Source: Bacteroidia bacterium (lineage in GTDB: Bacteria; Bacteroidota; Bacteroidia; Bacteroidales; VadinHA17). Taken from it: 45,931 bases of DNA. The notes under the pieces were generated by a model. The model did no database searches, was not told the DNA's origin, and saw nothing but the letters and a program-made list of their open reading frames with translations. The stretch covers positions 1-45,931 of the forward strand of contig JAPLDY010000086.1 of NCBI GenBank assembly GCA_026391595.1, in the 5' to 3' direction. Shown in pieces: positions 9,933 through 18,574 of the stretch. The first letter of the stretch is position 1, and each line of letters opens with the position of its first letter. The translations under genes and the position numbers were made by a program.

Positions 9933-10967
9933 ATGAGCCCTTACTCAAAATATTGTTTTGTACCCTGTTCATTTACAGGTTTATTGACTTCTGGAGTACC
10001 GTGTATTCCAGAGATTGACGTGACTGCACCCTGGTTGAGGTTTATCCTTTATGGTACACTTTTAGTTGTTCTGGTTGCACTGGTGGTAATTAGCCAGACG
10101 AGGAACCTTAATAAGACCCGTAAGCTGCTGAAGGAAAAGGAGCAGGCCCTTGATCAGATTGAGAAGCAAAAATTCGAGCTTGAAACACGCGACAAGAACC
10201 TTACTGACAGTCTGATATACGCCCAAAGGATACAGGAAGCACTCCTCCCATCAGAAGAATATTTCCGCAGGTACTTCAATGCCTCTTTTATTTTTTTCAA
10301 GCCAAAGGATATTGTCAGCGGTGATTTTTACTGGATAGGAGAGAAGAAAGATAAGATCTTTGTTGTAGCCGCTGATTGTACCGGACACGGAGTACCTGGG
10401 GCCCTTATGTCGATGATCGGGCTGGAGATTATAGATAAAGCCATCAATGAAGATAATATTGAAAGTCCTGCAGTTATCCTGGACGTGATGAACAGAGGGC
10501 TTGAAAAAACATTCAGCAGGGAAAAGAATTTAGGGACCATTATCCGGGATGGTATGGATATAGGTCTTTGTATGATAGACAGGAAAAAAAGGAAAATAGT
10601 GTATTCAGGTGCATTTTTTCCTCTTTACCTTATCCGCGATAATACCCTGACAGAAATAAAAGGCGACAAGATTATCATTGGCATGAATCCGGAAAGACTT
10701 GAATATGCATCTCACGAGATCGACCTGATGGAAGATGATATTGTCTATATTTTCTCTGACGGCTATGTCGACCAGTTTGGAGGTGATGAAAATAAAAAGT
10801 TCATGTACAGAAGGTTCAGATATCTTTTAACAAGAATTCATACTTTTGCTGTTGAAGACCAGAAGTCTATACTCGAGGATAATATAAAGTCATGGATGGC
10901 CGGGAATCCTCAGCTCGACGACATGATGGTTCTCGGATTCAAACCTCTTTCCGGTAACTCTAAATAA
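9933..10967 (+). CDS. Membrane-anchored SpoIIE/PP2C-type serine phosphatase
   Basis: About 344 residues: a short N-terminal segment, one transmembrane helix near residues 34-53 ([17 protein letters not shown]), a coiled coil near 60-95, then a SpoIIE phosphatase domain. The metal-binding signatures are present: [41 protein letters not shown] and [10 protein letters not shown]. Such proteins dephosphorylate anti-sigma-antagonist type partners in partner-switching pathways; no partner gene is adjacent. The first ATG is 9933; a GTG at 10020 just before the membrane helix is an alternative. The 3' end overlaps the convergent kinase gene by 8 bases. Confidence 0.85.
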   Translation: MSPYSKYCFVPCSFTGLLTSGVPCIPEIDVTAPWLRFILYGTLLVVLVALVVISQTRNLNKTRKLLKEKEQALDQIEKQKFELETRDKNLTDSLIYAQRIQEALLPSEEYFRRYFNASFIFFKPKDIVSGDFYWIGEKKDKIFVVAADCTGHGVPGALMSMIGLEIIDKAINEDNIESPAVILDVMNRGLEKTFSREKNLGTIIRDGMDIGLCMIDRKKRKIVYSGAFFPLYLIRDNTLTEIKGDKIIIGMNPERLEYASHEIDLMEDDIVYIFSDGYVDQFGGDENKKFMYRRFRYLLTRIHTFAVEDQKSILEDNIKSWMAGNPQLDDMMVLGFKPLSGNSK

Positions 10968-12306
10968 ATTTCTTGATCTTTTCTATCAGTGCTGATGGCT
11001 GGAAAGGCTTGCTGATATAGTCATCTATTCCGGCAGATATGCATTTCTCCTTGTCACCGATCATGGCATTTGCAGTGATTGCAATTATTGGCACATGTGT
11101 ATTGGTGCTGGCTTCAAGCGCCCTGATTTTTTCGGCAGCAATAAGTCCGCTCATGATAGGCATCTGTATATCCATCAGTATAAGATCGTAAGCAGCAGTG
11201 CCGAATTTGTCGAGAGCCTCCTTTCCATTGGAAGCTGTGTCTATAATGTTGACAAGAGGCTTAAGGGTAAGATGTGTAATTTTCTGGTTTATGAGGTTGT
11301 CTTCCACCAGAAGTATCTTGATGTCTTTAAGCTCCTTGTGGACCTTATCCTTCAGTATCAATTCTTCTATTTTCGGGGATGCGATATGATGTCTGGGTTC
11401 ATGGACGACTTTTGTAAAAGGAAGAGTAATATTAAGTACTGTGGAACTGGTACCTGATTCCTGATTGAAAATACCTTTGCTGGTGGCGATAAGCCTTGCA
11501 GAAAGACTTTGTTCAGGGTTATTTTCGTCAATCAGGACTATTTTCCTGTCGGTTTGAATTCTCAAGCCAACATAGTTCTCTTTTCCGTCCTCTTTTTCCC
11601 TTTTCAGGTTTATTGTGACTTTTGTCGGCCTTTCCGAATACTGGTCTTCAATTGTATTAAATATGTCCAGGAAAATCTGCTTCAGGATTATAGGATCACC
11701 CAGGCACTCAAAGTCGCCGAACTCCTTCTTATTAAGGATGAAATCGATATTGGCTTTATCTTTCAGACTGTATAATTCGATAGTATTCTGGATGGTAGAC
11801 AAAAAGTTGAACCTAATATGTTTCCTTGCTTCAAAACTCAGGTTACCAGCCGATTGCATCGTTAACTCGTTTAGAGTGGTTACCATGTTTTTGGTAGAGG
11901 CAACGAATGTTTCAAGCAGTTCCTTTTGTTTTTTCTGAAGTCCTGATTCCATCAACAGGTCGGTAATAATTACAAGATTGTTCAGAGGTTCCCTGATCTT
12001 GTGAGAGAAGTCGGTGATCACATCATCCTTCTTTTCATTGGACGAAGAAGCATCCGTAAGGGAATTTCTTAGCTTATCCACAGTCCGGATTGTATTCCTT
12101 ATCACATAAGTAAAAAGAATTGCGATCAGGATAACTAAAACCCCTGCAGCAAGATTTAATTTTAACATAATCAGGATAACACTACCAATCAGAGCAATGA
12201 CACCAATGTATGAAATGGATCGTAGTCTGTCCCGGCTCTTTTCATAAGCTTTTCCGGCTTCTTTTTGAATATTTGTATTAATAGCTTGTCTGGCTTCCCT
12301 GGCCAT
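10960..12306 (-). CDS. Hybrid sensor: histidine-kinase-like protein with receiver domain, degenerate ATPase
   Basis: 448 residues. Two membrane helices lie near residues 31-50 and 52-70, so there is almost no periplasmic part. A HisKA domain follows with the phospho-acceptor His102 in [13 protein letters not shown]. The region expected to be the HATPase (about 195-300) keeps a weak N-box-like [16 protein letters not shown] but has no visible DxGxG or GxG boxes. A complete receiver domain starts near residue 327 with acidic residues in LLVEDN, phospho-acceptor Asp379 in [13 protein letters not shown], and the conserved Lys in YISKPF. It may act as a receiver or phosphotransfer protein and not as a working kinase. 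It is convergent with the SpoIIE-like phosphatase, which could be a functional partner (inference). Confidence 0.8.
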   Translation of the reverse strand: MAREARQAINTNIQKEAGKAYEKSRDRLRSISYIGVIALIGSVILIMLKLNLAAGVLVILIAILFTYVIRNTIRTVDKLRNSLTDASSSNEKKDDVITDFSHKIREPLNNLVIITDLLMESGLQKKQKELLETFVASTKNMVTTLNELTMQSAGNLSFEARKHIRFNFLSTIQNTIELYSLKDKANIDFILNKKEFGDFECLGDPIILKQIFLDIFNTIEDQYSERPTKVTINLKREKEDGKENYVGLRIQTDRKIVLIDENNPEQSLSARLIATSKGIFNQESGTSSTVLNITLPFTKVVHEPRHHIASPKIEELILKDKVHKELKDIKILLVEDNLINQKITHLTLKPLVNIIDTASNGKEALDKFGTAAYDLILMDIQMPIMSGLIAAEKIRALEASTNTHVPIIAITANAMIGDKEKCISAGIDDYISKPFQPSALIEKIKKFI

Positions 12307-12393
12307 GATTGCTTTTATTGGATTATGTAAAAGTAATCAAAATATATAATAAATATACGTATGCGGAAGTTAACACCCTTTCGGGGAAATGGT

Positions 12394-12401
12394 TAAATTT
12401 G
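12394..12401 (+). promoter_or_regulatory. Bacteroidetes-type -7 box before the 12448 gene
   Basis: TAAATTTG, an exact TAnnTTTG match, lies 46 bases before the ATG of the first of two secreted-protein genes. No clear -33 TTTG is seen at 19-21 bases upstream. Confidence 0.5.
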
Positions 12402-12447
12402 CCCAAACGATATAATTTTTGAATCGGAAAGGTAAATAGATGTTGTT

Positions 12448-13200
12448 ATGAAGAAGTATTTCAGGATGATAATCTTTGCTGCCGTCTTGTTTCTGGTGCC
12501 AGCTGCTTATAATGCAGCCGGACAGGGGCAGGAGGGAATGATCAAATATACTCCTGATTTCAGGTTCAGGGATGGCATTTATGTGAATTTTGAACAGGTG
12601 AAACTTAATAGCCCGATCCCGAAAGCCAAACTTCTTACATCAACTGATTATAATGATAAAGAATTCTTTAAGAAGCTCCTTGAATCTGAAAAGATATATT
12701 ATTATGATGGCATGGGCCTCAGGCAGGAGATTAAGGTCGACAATATCTGGGGTTATTCCAGGAATGGTGTTCTTTATATACAGATACAGGGAAATTTCAA
12801 CAGGATAACATTTATTGGCAGTATCTGTCATTTTGTTGCTGATGTAACAACTTACGACAACCGATATTCCTCACCTTACGGAGGAGGATATTACGATCCC
12901 TATTATTATTCGCCGTATAGCTCTTATGGTAATTACTATTCCCCCTATGGGTCATATTATTCTCCTTACAATCGAAACAGCATGTCGAGAAGTGAAATAA
13001 AGCAATATCTTTTAAATTTTGAGGATGGTAAAATAGTTGAGTTCGACCAGAAAAATACTGAATTGATGCTGATGAAAGACAACCAGCTTTATGAGGAGTA
13101 TGTAAGACTTCCGAGAAAAGACAGGAAGGATCTCATGTTCGTTTACATTCGCAGGTTCAATGAAAAAAATCCTTTGTATATACCTGTAAATCAACAATAA
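12448..13200 (+). CDS. Secreted protein of unknown function with Tyr/Gly/Pro-rich segment
   Basis: I do not recognise the family. The 250 residues begin with a signal peptide (KKYFRMIIFAAVLFLVPAAY, with cleavage probably after NAAG). The N-terminal half has a mixed beta-strand pattern. Around residues 136-178 there is a strongly tyrosine-rich stretch in which YSPY, SPYG and similar short units recur, flanked by ordinary sequence. The C-terminal part is charged (LRLPRKDRKDLMFVYIRRFN-like). The next gene starts 1 base after the stop, so the two are co-transcribed and probably act together in the envelope. Confidence 0.75.
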   Translation: MKKYFRMIIFAAVLFLVPAAYNAAGQGQEGMIKYTPDFRFRDGIYVNFEQVKLNSPIPKAKLLTSTDYNDKEFFKKLLESEKIYYYDGMGLRQEIKVDNIWGYSRNGVLYIQIQGNFNRITFIGSICHFVADVTTYDNRYSSPYGGGYYDPYYYSPYSSYGNYYSPYGSYYSPYNRNSMSRSEIKQYLLNFEDGKIVEFDQKNTELMLMKDNQLYEEYVRLPRKDRKDLMFVYIRRFNEKNPLYIPVNQQ

Positions 13201-13201
13201 G

Positions 13202-14056
13202 ATGAAAAAAATGTTTATTTCGATCCCGGTTTTTTTACTTGCCGGCATGCTGCTTGGACAGGCTCCTTTCCCAAGCAAGGATGAAATAAAGCAGTTCACT
13301 GTATCAAAAACATGCGTGGTGCTTGAGGATGATCCTTTTTCTTCATTCAATGCATATATAAAGGATGCGATGAAGCAATACTGGCAAGTTACACCTTTTG
13401 AATTCATCGATACCAGGGAATTTAATTTACGGAATACCAAACCGGAATATTCGTTCATTGTTCTTACAGAAACCAATTATGAAAAGGATAAGACCAGGTC
13501 GGTTTACAAATTCATAAACCTTTTACAGGGCAAGAAAGTTGAAAAGCTGGGTGAGATGCCTGAGATTTGTGCTGTTCCTCTTGCCTATGCCGGTGAAGAT
13601 GATCTTGAATATGGCTATAAGCTGGGGGCAATACTCGAATTCATGCAGAAGCATGCCCGGCTGATAATGGAAGACCCTTCAAAGACCGGAAGGAAATACC
13701 TGAAGTATTACAACGAGAATATTCCTAAGGTGATGAATAAGACTATTCTTGTAAAGCTTGAAGATCTATCGCCTGCAATCAATTCTGCTGAGAAGATCAA
13801 ATCTATTTATTCAAATAAGATAGAGATAGTTCCGGAAGAAGAAATTGTAAAGGCAATTGAAACCAAAGCCCCGAATACAGTCATTCTGCACAAGGTAGGA
13901 CCTGTCGGGGCTACCAAAGACCAGGGATATTGTTTCAAGATGCTTATTGGTACTGACGATGCCGATATGTATTATTATGACCTTCATACAATTGACAAAG
14001 CCAATCCGAATGGCTTTTTGCCGGCCGATCTTAAACGCCTTGCAAAGTTTGAATGA
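13202..14056 (+). CDS. Secreted protein of unknown function, partner of the preceding gene
   Basis: I do not recognise the family. The 284 residues start with a signal peptide (KKMFISIPVFLLAGMLLGQA), followed by a soluble alpha/beta sequence without membrane helices. No catalytic motif is evident. The ATG is one base after the preceding stop, which indicates translational coupling. No cysteine lipobox is present, so it is probably periplasmic or exported. Confidence 0.75.
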   Translation: MKKMFISIPVFLLAGMLLGQAPFPSKDEIKQFTVSKTCVVLEDDPFSSFNAYIKDAMKQYWQVTPFEFIDTREFNLRNTKPEYSFIVLTETNYEKDKTRSVYKFINLLQGKKVEKLGEMPEICAVPLAYAGEDDLEYGYKLGAILEFMQKHARLIMEDPSKTGRKYLKYYNENIPKVMNKTILVKLEDLSPAINSAEKIKSIYSNKIEIVPEEEIVKAIETKAPNTVILHKVGPVGATKDQGYCFKMLIGTDDADMYYYDLHTIDKANPNGFLPADLKRLAKFE

Positions 14057-14103
14057 TGCAACACTGAGGAAAAAGTCAAGTCTTTTGGATAAACAATAGT
14101 GTC

Positions 14104-14475
14104 ATGGAAGAGAATAAAGTAGAAAATAAGGTCTTATCAGAATCGGAAAGGAACTGGGCTATGCTCTGCCACCTTTCAGGATTTGCAAGTTTCTTGCCAA
14201 TTCCCTTTGGAGGTGTAATCGGCCCGCTGATATGCTGGGTATCGCGAAAAGATGAATCTGCCTGGATCGATGAGAACGGGAAAGCATCCATGAACTTTAA
14301 CCTGTCAATATTATTATATTGTATTCTGATCATCCCGCTATGCTTTATTATTGTCGGTTTCTTTCTGATAGGCATGCTGATGACTCTCAAGATAATTTGT
14401 ATAATCATTGCAAGTATAAAATCTTCCAAGGGAGAGAGATTCAAATACCCGATGACTATACCCTTTATACAATAG
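14104..14475 (+). CDS. DUF4870 (Tic20-like) small membrane protein
   Basis: A 123-residue membrane protein with the DUF4870 pattern: a start segment ESERNWAMLCHLSGFASFLP, then GGVIGPLICWVSRKDES, WIDENGKASMNFNLSIL and hydrophobic helices to the end. The family has three to four membrane segments and no firmly known function. It is 47 bases after the previous gene and is followed by an inverted repeat. Confidence 0.85.
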   Translation: MEENKVENKVLSESERNWAMLCHLSGFASFLPIPFGGVIGPLICWVSRKDESAWIDENGKASMNFNLSILLYCILIIPLCFIIVGFFLIGMLMTLKIICIIIASIKSSKGERFKYPMTIPFIQ

Positions 14476-14480
14476 TTTGG

Positions 14481-14557
14481 AGTGCCTAAAGTGCCTGAAG
14501 TACTTAGAGTTAAATAACTAGTCTTCAACTTTAAGTACTCTAAACTTTAGCTCACTT
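14481..14557. repeat. Imperfect inverted repeat with 31-base arms
   Basis: The left arm at 14481-14511 (AGTGCCTAAAGTGCCTGAAG onward) and the right arm at 14527-14557 are approximately reverse complementary, with a 15-base loop. The left arm itself contains the doubled unit AGTGCCT(A/G)AA. It lies between a DUF4870 gene and ppk2 and looks like a dispersed Bacteroidetes intergenic repeat. Confidence 0.6.
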
Positions 14558-14564
14558 CACACTT

Positions 14565-14599
14565 AAAAAACTGAAAATTATATATTTTCAGTTTTTTTT
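14565..14599 (+). terminator. Rho-independent terminator before ppk2
   Basis: AAAAAACTGAAAAT pairs with ATTTTCAGTTTTTT around a five-base loop and ends in a T-run. The stem is A/T rich and nearly symmetric, so it could act in both directions. Confidence 0.75.
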
Positions 14600-14632
14600 A
14601 TTATCTTTCTTCTTCATTTTAAACTATTTGCT

Positions 14633-15490
14633 ATGGGATCACACGATAAGAAAAAGAAAGTTCAAAAGTTTAATAAGGAAGAACTTTATCACGATGTAAA
14701 ACAGGAAAAGAAAGATAAGCTTAGCGGTAAAGATTTCGAAAAACTCCTTCTCAAACAGGAAATAGAGCTTGTGAAACTACAGGAGTGGGTAAAGGCAAAT
14801 AAGCTTAAAGTAGTTGTTATTTTTGAAGGAAGGGATGCTGCAGGCAAAGGTGGTGTAATAAAAACGATTGCAGGCTGTCTTAATCCCAGGATCTGTAGGA
14901 TTGTTGCTCTGGGTACTCCCACCGAAAAGGAAAAATCTCAGTGGTATTTTCAGCGTTATGTATCACAGCTTCCTGCCGGAGGAGAGATTGTCCTCTTCGA
15001 CAGAAGCTGGTATAACAGGGCAGGTGTCGAAAAAGTAATGGGCTTCTGTACAAACGAAGAGTATGAGGAGTTCCTCAGATCATGCCCGGAATTCGAAAAG
15101 ATGCTCATCAGATCAGGTATAATCCTGATTAAGTACTGGTTCTCGGTAAGCGATCATGAGCAGGAAAAAAGGTTCCAGGACAGGATAGAGGATCCTACAA
15201 AACGGTGGAAGATAAGCCCAATGGATGTGGAATCACGCGATAAATGGGTTGAGTATTCCATGGCGAAGGACAAGATGTTCTCATATACCGATACCAAGCA
15301 GTCGCCATGGTATGTCGTTCATGCCGACGATAAAAAGAGAGCCAGGCTGAATACCATAGATCATTTTCTGTCACTCATTCCTTTTAAGGATCTTACTCCC
15401 AAACCGTTCAAGCTGCCACCTCTCAAACACGATGTTGCCTACGTACGGCCTCCGGTAACTGACCAGACTTTCGTTCCGGAAAAATACTAA
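14633..15490 (+). CDS. ppk2: Polyphosphate kinase 2 family protein
   Basis: Transfers phosphate between polyphosphate and nucleotides. The 285 residues carry the PPK2 signatures: Walker A VIFEGRDAAGKGGVIKTI, the Walker B/lid region FDRSWYNRAGVEKVMGFC, and KYWFSVSDHEQEKRFQDR followed by WKISPMDVES. The length fits single-domain class I enzymes. Whether it prefers ADP or GDP cannot be decided from the sequence. It is monocistronic, with a terminator upstream and a repeat downstream. Confidence 0.93.
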   Translation: MGSHDKKKKVQKFNKEELYHDVKQEKKDKLSGKDFEKLLLKQEIELVKLQEWVKANKLKVVVIFEGRDAAGKGGVIKTIAGCLNPRICRIVALGTPTEKEKSQWYFQRYVSQLPAGGEIVLFDRSWYNRAGVEKVMGFCTNEEYEEFLRSCPEFEKMLIRSGIILIKYWFSVSDHEQEKRFQDRIEDPTKRWKISPMDVESRDKWVEYSMAKDKMFSYTDTKQSPWYVVHADDKKRARLNTIDHFLSLIPFKDLTPKPFKLPPLKHDVAYVRPPVTDQTFVPEKY

Positions 15491-15494
15491 AATC

Positions 15495-15580
15495 GTCTTG
15501 CAGTCTTGCAGTCTTGCAGGTCTTGCAGGTCCTGACTGTCAAAATGACTTGCAGTACCGGCAGGACTTGCACGACCTGCA
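15495..15580. repeat. CTTGCAG tandem units and inverted repeat between ppk2 and hisS
   Basis: The unit TCTTGCAG(G) is repeated four times in tandem at 15495-15530. The 20-mer at 15515-15534 (TGCAGGTCTTGCAGGTCCTG) pairs with 15561-15580 with two mismatches, giving a long hairpin. The downstream arm is not followed by a T-run. Confidence 0.6.
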
Positions 15581-15635
15581 TGACATTTAATAATTCTTTC
15601 TTATTTTTACCATTTGACTTACAGTAAGTACTTTA

Positions 15636-17012
15636 ATGGCAAATAAACCTTCCATCCCCAAGGGAACCCGCGACTTCTCTCCCGGAGAGATCCAGAAGAG
15701 AGAATATATTTTTGACACTGTCAGGAAGGTTTTCAAATTATATGGTTATCAGCCTATTGAAACACCCGCAATGGAAAACCTTTCTACTCTTCTGGGTAAA
15801 TATGGAGAGGAAGGCGATAAGCTTATTTTCAGGATACTCAATTCAGGCGATTTTCTTTCTGGTGTTGAAGAGGCAGATCTTAAAACAAGGGATAATGTCA
15901 GGCTCTCATCACGGATCTGCGAGAAAGGGCTGAGATATGATCTCACCGTACCCTTTGCCCGCTATGTAGTCCAGCATCGTGATGAGATAGTCTTCCCTTT
16001 CAGGCGATACCAGATACAGCCGGTATGGCGTGCCGACAGACCTCAGAAGGGAAGATACCGCGAGTTCTTTCAGTGCGACGTGGATGTAATTGGCAGCGAT
16101 TCATTGCTGAATGAGTATGAGCTGGTAAGGATAATCGATGATGTTTTTGCCCGTTTGAATATTGCTGTTGTGGTAAAAATCAACAATAGGAAAGTGCTTG
16201 CAGGGATCGCCGGATATATAGGTGAGAGCTCAAGAATGACCGATATCACCGTAGCAATCGATAAACTCGACAAAATCGGTATTGATACCGTAAATGAAGA
16301 GCTGAAGGAGAAAGGTGTCTCCCGCGAGGCAATAAAAAAGCTTCAGCCTGTTCTTGAACTAAAGGGTAGTACAACTTCAAAACTGCAAAGACTTGAGGAG
16401 CTCCTTTCAGGATCGGAAACCGGAATGAAGGGTATTTCCGAGCTTAAAGCCCTGTTTTCATATATAAGCAGGGAAAAGATGGTTTGCACAACTGAACTTG
16501 ACCTTACTCTTGCCAGGGGACTAAATTATTATACCGGCGCCATAATAGAGGTTAAAGCGGCTGATGTTGCTATTGGCAGCGTCTGCGGAGGCGGCCGGTA
16601 TGATGATCTCACCGGAATATTCGGCCTCGAAGGAATATCAGGTGTTGGCGTTTCATTCGGAGCCGACAGGATCTATGATGTCATGGAGCAGCTTGAACTC
16701 TTTGGTAAAATATCTGCATCCACAACAGATATCCTGGTACTGAATTTTGGTGATGCTGAAATTCAATATGCCCAGGAGATAGTTGATCTACTCAGGAAAA
16801 ACGATGTAAGGGCTGAGCTTTTTCCTGATCAGGTAAAATTAAAGAAACAGATGTCATACGCAGATGCAAGGAAGATACCTTATATTATCATTGCGGGCGA
16901 AGAGGAGATAAAATCACGTGAAGTCATTGTCAAAATAATGTCCACAGGTGAACAGAAAAGAATGAAGATCAATGAATTAATATCTTTCTTTTCATCCCGG
17001 ATTAAATCTTAA
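15636..17012 (+). CDS. hisS: Histidyl-tRNA synthetase
   Basis: Class II synthetase that charges tRNA-His. The 458 residues begin [13 protein letters not shown] (motif with GTRD). Motif 2 is [20 protein letters not shown], followed by [12 protein letters not shown]. The histidine-specific signatures are [15 protein letters not shown] and [16 protein letters not shown], and an anticodon-binding domain occupies the last 90 or so residues. It is full length. The stop codon abuts the stop of the convergent downstream gene. Confidence 0.98.
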   Translation: MANKPSIPKGTRDFSPGEIQKREYIFDTVRKVFKLYGYQPIETPAMENLSTLLGKYGEEGDKLIFRILNSGDFLSGVEEADLKTRDNVRLSSRICEKGLRYDLTVPFARYVVQHRDEIVFPFRRYQIQPVWRADRPQKGRYREFFQCDVDVIGSDSLLNEYELVRIIDDVFARLNIAVVVKINNRKVLAGIAGYIGESSRMTDITVAIDKLDKIGIDTVNEELKEKGVSREAIKKLQPVLELKGSTTSKLQRLEELLSGSETGMKGISELKALFSYISREKMVCTTELDLTLARGLNYYTGAIIEVKAADVAIGSVCGGGRYDDLTGIFGLEGISGVGVSFGADRIYDVMEQLELFGKISASTTDILVLNFGDAEIQYAQEIVDLLRKNDVRAELFPDQVKLKKQMSYADARKIPYIIIAGEEEIKSREVIVKIMSTGEQKRMKINELISFFSSRIKS

Positions 17013-17474
17013 TTACCGCTGGACCGGATTTGGCTTTCCCTGCCTTTTATCTTGTAATTGATTCAGCAATACCAGTTTATACTGATTTTCAGCCTGGAAA
17101 TACCTCAATATTTTAACCGGAGGAAGTATTCCCTTCATATTATTATAGAACTCCTGGCTAAGAGCCGCTTCCCGGATTTCCAGACCAATATATTTATCGC
17201 CGAGATCAAGCATCTCTTTATCTGACATCGAAGCCGATTCCTGGTTGACACTCCTGTTTATCTGCATCCTCTCCATCTGGATACTATTTTTCTTTTCCTG
17301 GTATTCGTTATAGGCAGGCCAGAATTTCTCAGCCTCTCTGGGTGAAAGATCAAGCTTCTGCGTGAAGAATGCAATTCTGTAGGAATTCAGTCTTTCACGA
17401 TTGGGATTCTGGGCTGATACAAATGACACTGATAAGATCATCAGTGCAATTAAAATAAGGACTCCTCTTTTCAT
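17013..17474 (-). CDS. Periplasmic Spy/CpxP-like protein, ECF sigma operon
   Basis: 153 residues with a signal peptide (MKRGVLILIALMILSVSFVSAQ). After it comes a helical domain with LDLSPREAEKFWPAYNEYQE and further amphipathic helices, the pattern of the Spy/LTXXQ-like proteins often placed after ECF sigma/anti-sigma pairs in Bacteroidetes. I chose the ATG at 17474, 10 bases after the upstream stop. Upstream in-frame ATGs at 17507 and 17498 would overlap that gene and give a poorer signal peptide. The role as envelope stress sensor or chaperone is inferred from the family. Confidence 0.75.
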   Translation of the reverse strand: MKRGVLILIALMILSVSFVSAQNPNRERLNSYRIAFFTQKLDLSPREAEKFWPAYNEYQEKKNSIQMERMQINRSVNQESASMSDKEMLDLGDKYIGLEIREAALSQEFYNNMKGILPPVKILRYFQAENQYKLVLLNQLQDKRQGKPNPVQR

Positions 17475-17484
17475 GACTTTATAT

Positions 17485-17907
17485 TTATAATATTTCATAG
17501 ATATCATTCAGGTCAATATTCTCAAGTATTAGATAATCAATAATTTCTGAATTACTGACATCGGACACTTTAGTATAAAATGCAAGGGGATCAGCATCTT
17601 CTTCGAGTGTAAGAACATCAATATCATTAAGATATGTATCAGAAAACTCCTGGAGACTTATTTCAGGGGTTTGTCCGGTTCTGCCTGACGGCTGGAATAT
17701 CTTCATAGCAGCAAAGCCTAAAAGAATTAATACCGCAACAGAAGCAGCTATTGCGAGAACCGGTCTCATCCTGCGGTACAATCCTTTTTTCCTGACCTCT
17801 GGCTCAATACCGGTAGTTAAGGAGATGATTTTATTATTTATCTCCCCGAAATAATTTTCCGGTACTTTGAAAGGATTCTTGTCTGCTATTTCTTTTAAGT
17901 CTTTCAT
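17485..17907 (-). CDS. Membrane protein, probable anti-sigma factor
   Basis: 140 residues with one transmembrane helix near residues 49-69 (PVLAIAASVAVLILLGFAAM). The cytoplasmic N-terminus (KEIADKNPFKVPENYFGEIN) is typical of small Bacteroidetes proteins that follow ECF sigma genes, and the C-terminal part is acidic. It lacks an obvious zinc-binding HxxxCxxC. It lies 32 bases after the sigma gene. The anti-sigma role is inferred from position and topology. Confidence 0.7.
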   Translation of the reverse strand: MKDLKEIADKNPFKVPENYFGEINNKIISLTTGIEPEVRKKGLYRRMRPVLAIAASVAVLILLGFAAMKIFQPSGRTGQTPEISLQEFSDTYLNDIDVLTLEEDADPLAFYTKVSDVSNSEIIDYLILENIDLNDIYEIL

Positions 17908-17939
17908 TTCTCAATTAGATATATAAAGTCCAAAAAGGT

Positions 17940-18485
17940 TTAACTCAATCCCAGCATTTGTTCAATTTTTTTTACAGCAAGGTGGTACGACGCCTTGAGA
18001 GCGCCTTCCGAGGTTGATAGCACTTTGCTCATCTTTTCATAGGGCATTTCGTCAAAATATCTGAGATTAAATACAATACGCTGTTTTTCAGGTAGTTGAA
18101 GAATCGCGTTCTGAAGCTTAATCTGTGCATCATCTCCATCGAACCAGGTACTGCCTTCTGCTGAGTTTGCCAGGTAGCTTCCTATGTCGTCGACAGAGAT
18201 CGCAGCATTTTTTTTTCTTTTATTGATCAGTGCGAGAGATTCGTTGGTTGCTATGGTATAGAGCCAGGTGTAAAGAGCACTTTCATTCCTGAACTCAGCT
18301 ATGTTTTTCCAGACATTGATAAAGGTGTTTTGCAGAGCGTCATCAGCATCCTCATGAAGGATAACCAGGCGGCGGATGTGCCAGTAGAGCCTTTTGCTGT
18401 AGGTCTCAACCAGAAGCCTGAATCCCTTGTCGGAATCCTTTTTTAGGAGCTGGATTATATCTTTATCCTGATCAGAAAAGCCCAA
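17940..18485 (-). CDS. ECF-type RNA polymerase sigma factor
   Basis: 181 residues with region 2 (LVETYSKRLYWHIRRLV; EDADDALQNTFINVWKNI) and region 4 (LPEKQRIVFNLRYFDEMPYE then KMSKVLSTSEGALKASYHLA). These are the two domains of extracytoplasmic-function sigma factors. No ATG lies in frame between the upstream stop and the first conserved residues, so TTG at 18485 is the likely start, giving (M)GFSDQDKDIIQLL. It is the first gene of a three-gene minus-strand operon with the anti-sigma-like and Spy-like genes. Confidence 0.9.
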   Translation of the reverse strand: MGFSDQDKDIIQLLKKDSDKGFRLLVETYSKRLYWHIRRLVILHEDADDALQNTFINVWKNIAEFRNESALYTWLYTIATNESLALINKRKKNAAISVDDIGSYLANSAEGSTWFDGDDAQIKLQNAILQLPEKQRIVFNLRYFDEMPYEKMSKVLSTSEGALKASYHLAVKKIEQMLGLS

Positions 18486-18541
18486 GAGAAAACATCTTTT
18501 AACTTAGATGAAAGATAATGGAAAAGGTTTAAAGTAAATCG

Positions 18542-18549
18542 TAAATTTG
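18542..18549 (+). promoter_or_regulatory. Bacteroidetes-type -7 box before ychF
   Basis: TAAATTTG, an exact TAnnTTTG match, lies 26 bases before the ychF ATG in the divergent 89-base region between the sigma factor gene and ychF. The -33 element is not clear. Confidence 0.5.
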
Positions 18550-18574
18550 CTCTCAGAATTTAATATGCAATCTG

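Noticed and set aside
11095-11938. Three open frames on the plus strand over the kinase/receiver gene
   Set aside because: They are antisense shadows of a gene with recognisable HisKA and receiver domains.
15495-15580. Possible CRISPR-like repeats at the CTTGCAG units
   Set aside because: Units are 7-8 bases in tandem without spacers, and no cas gene is nearby.
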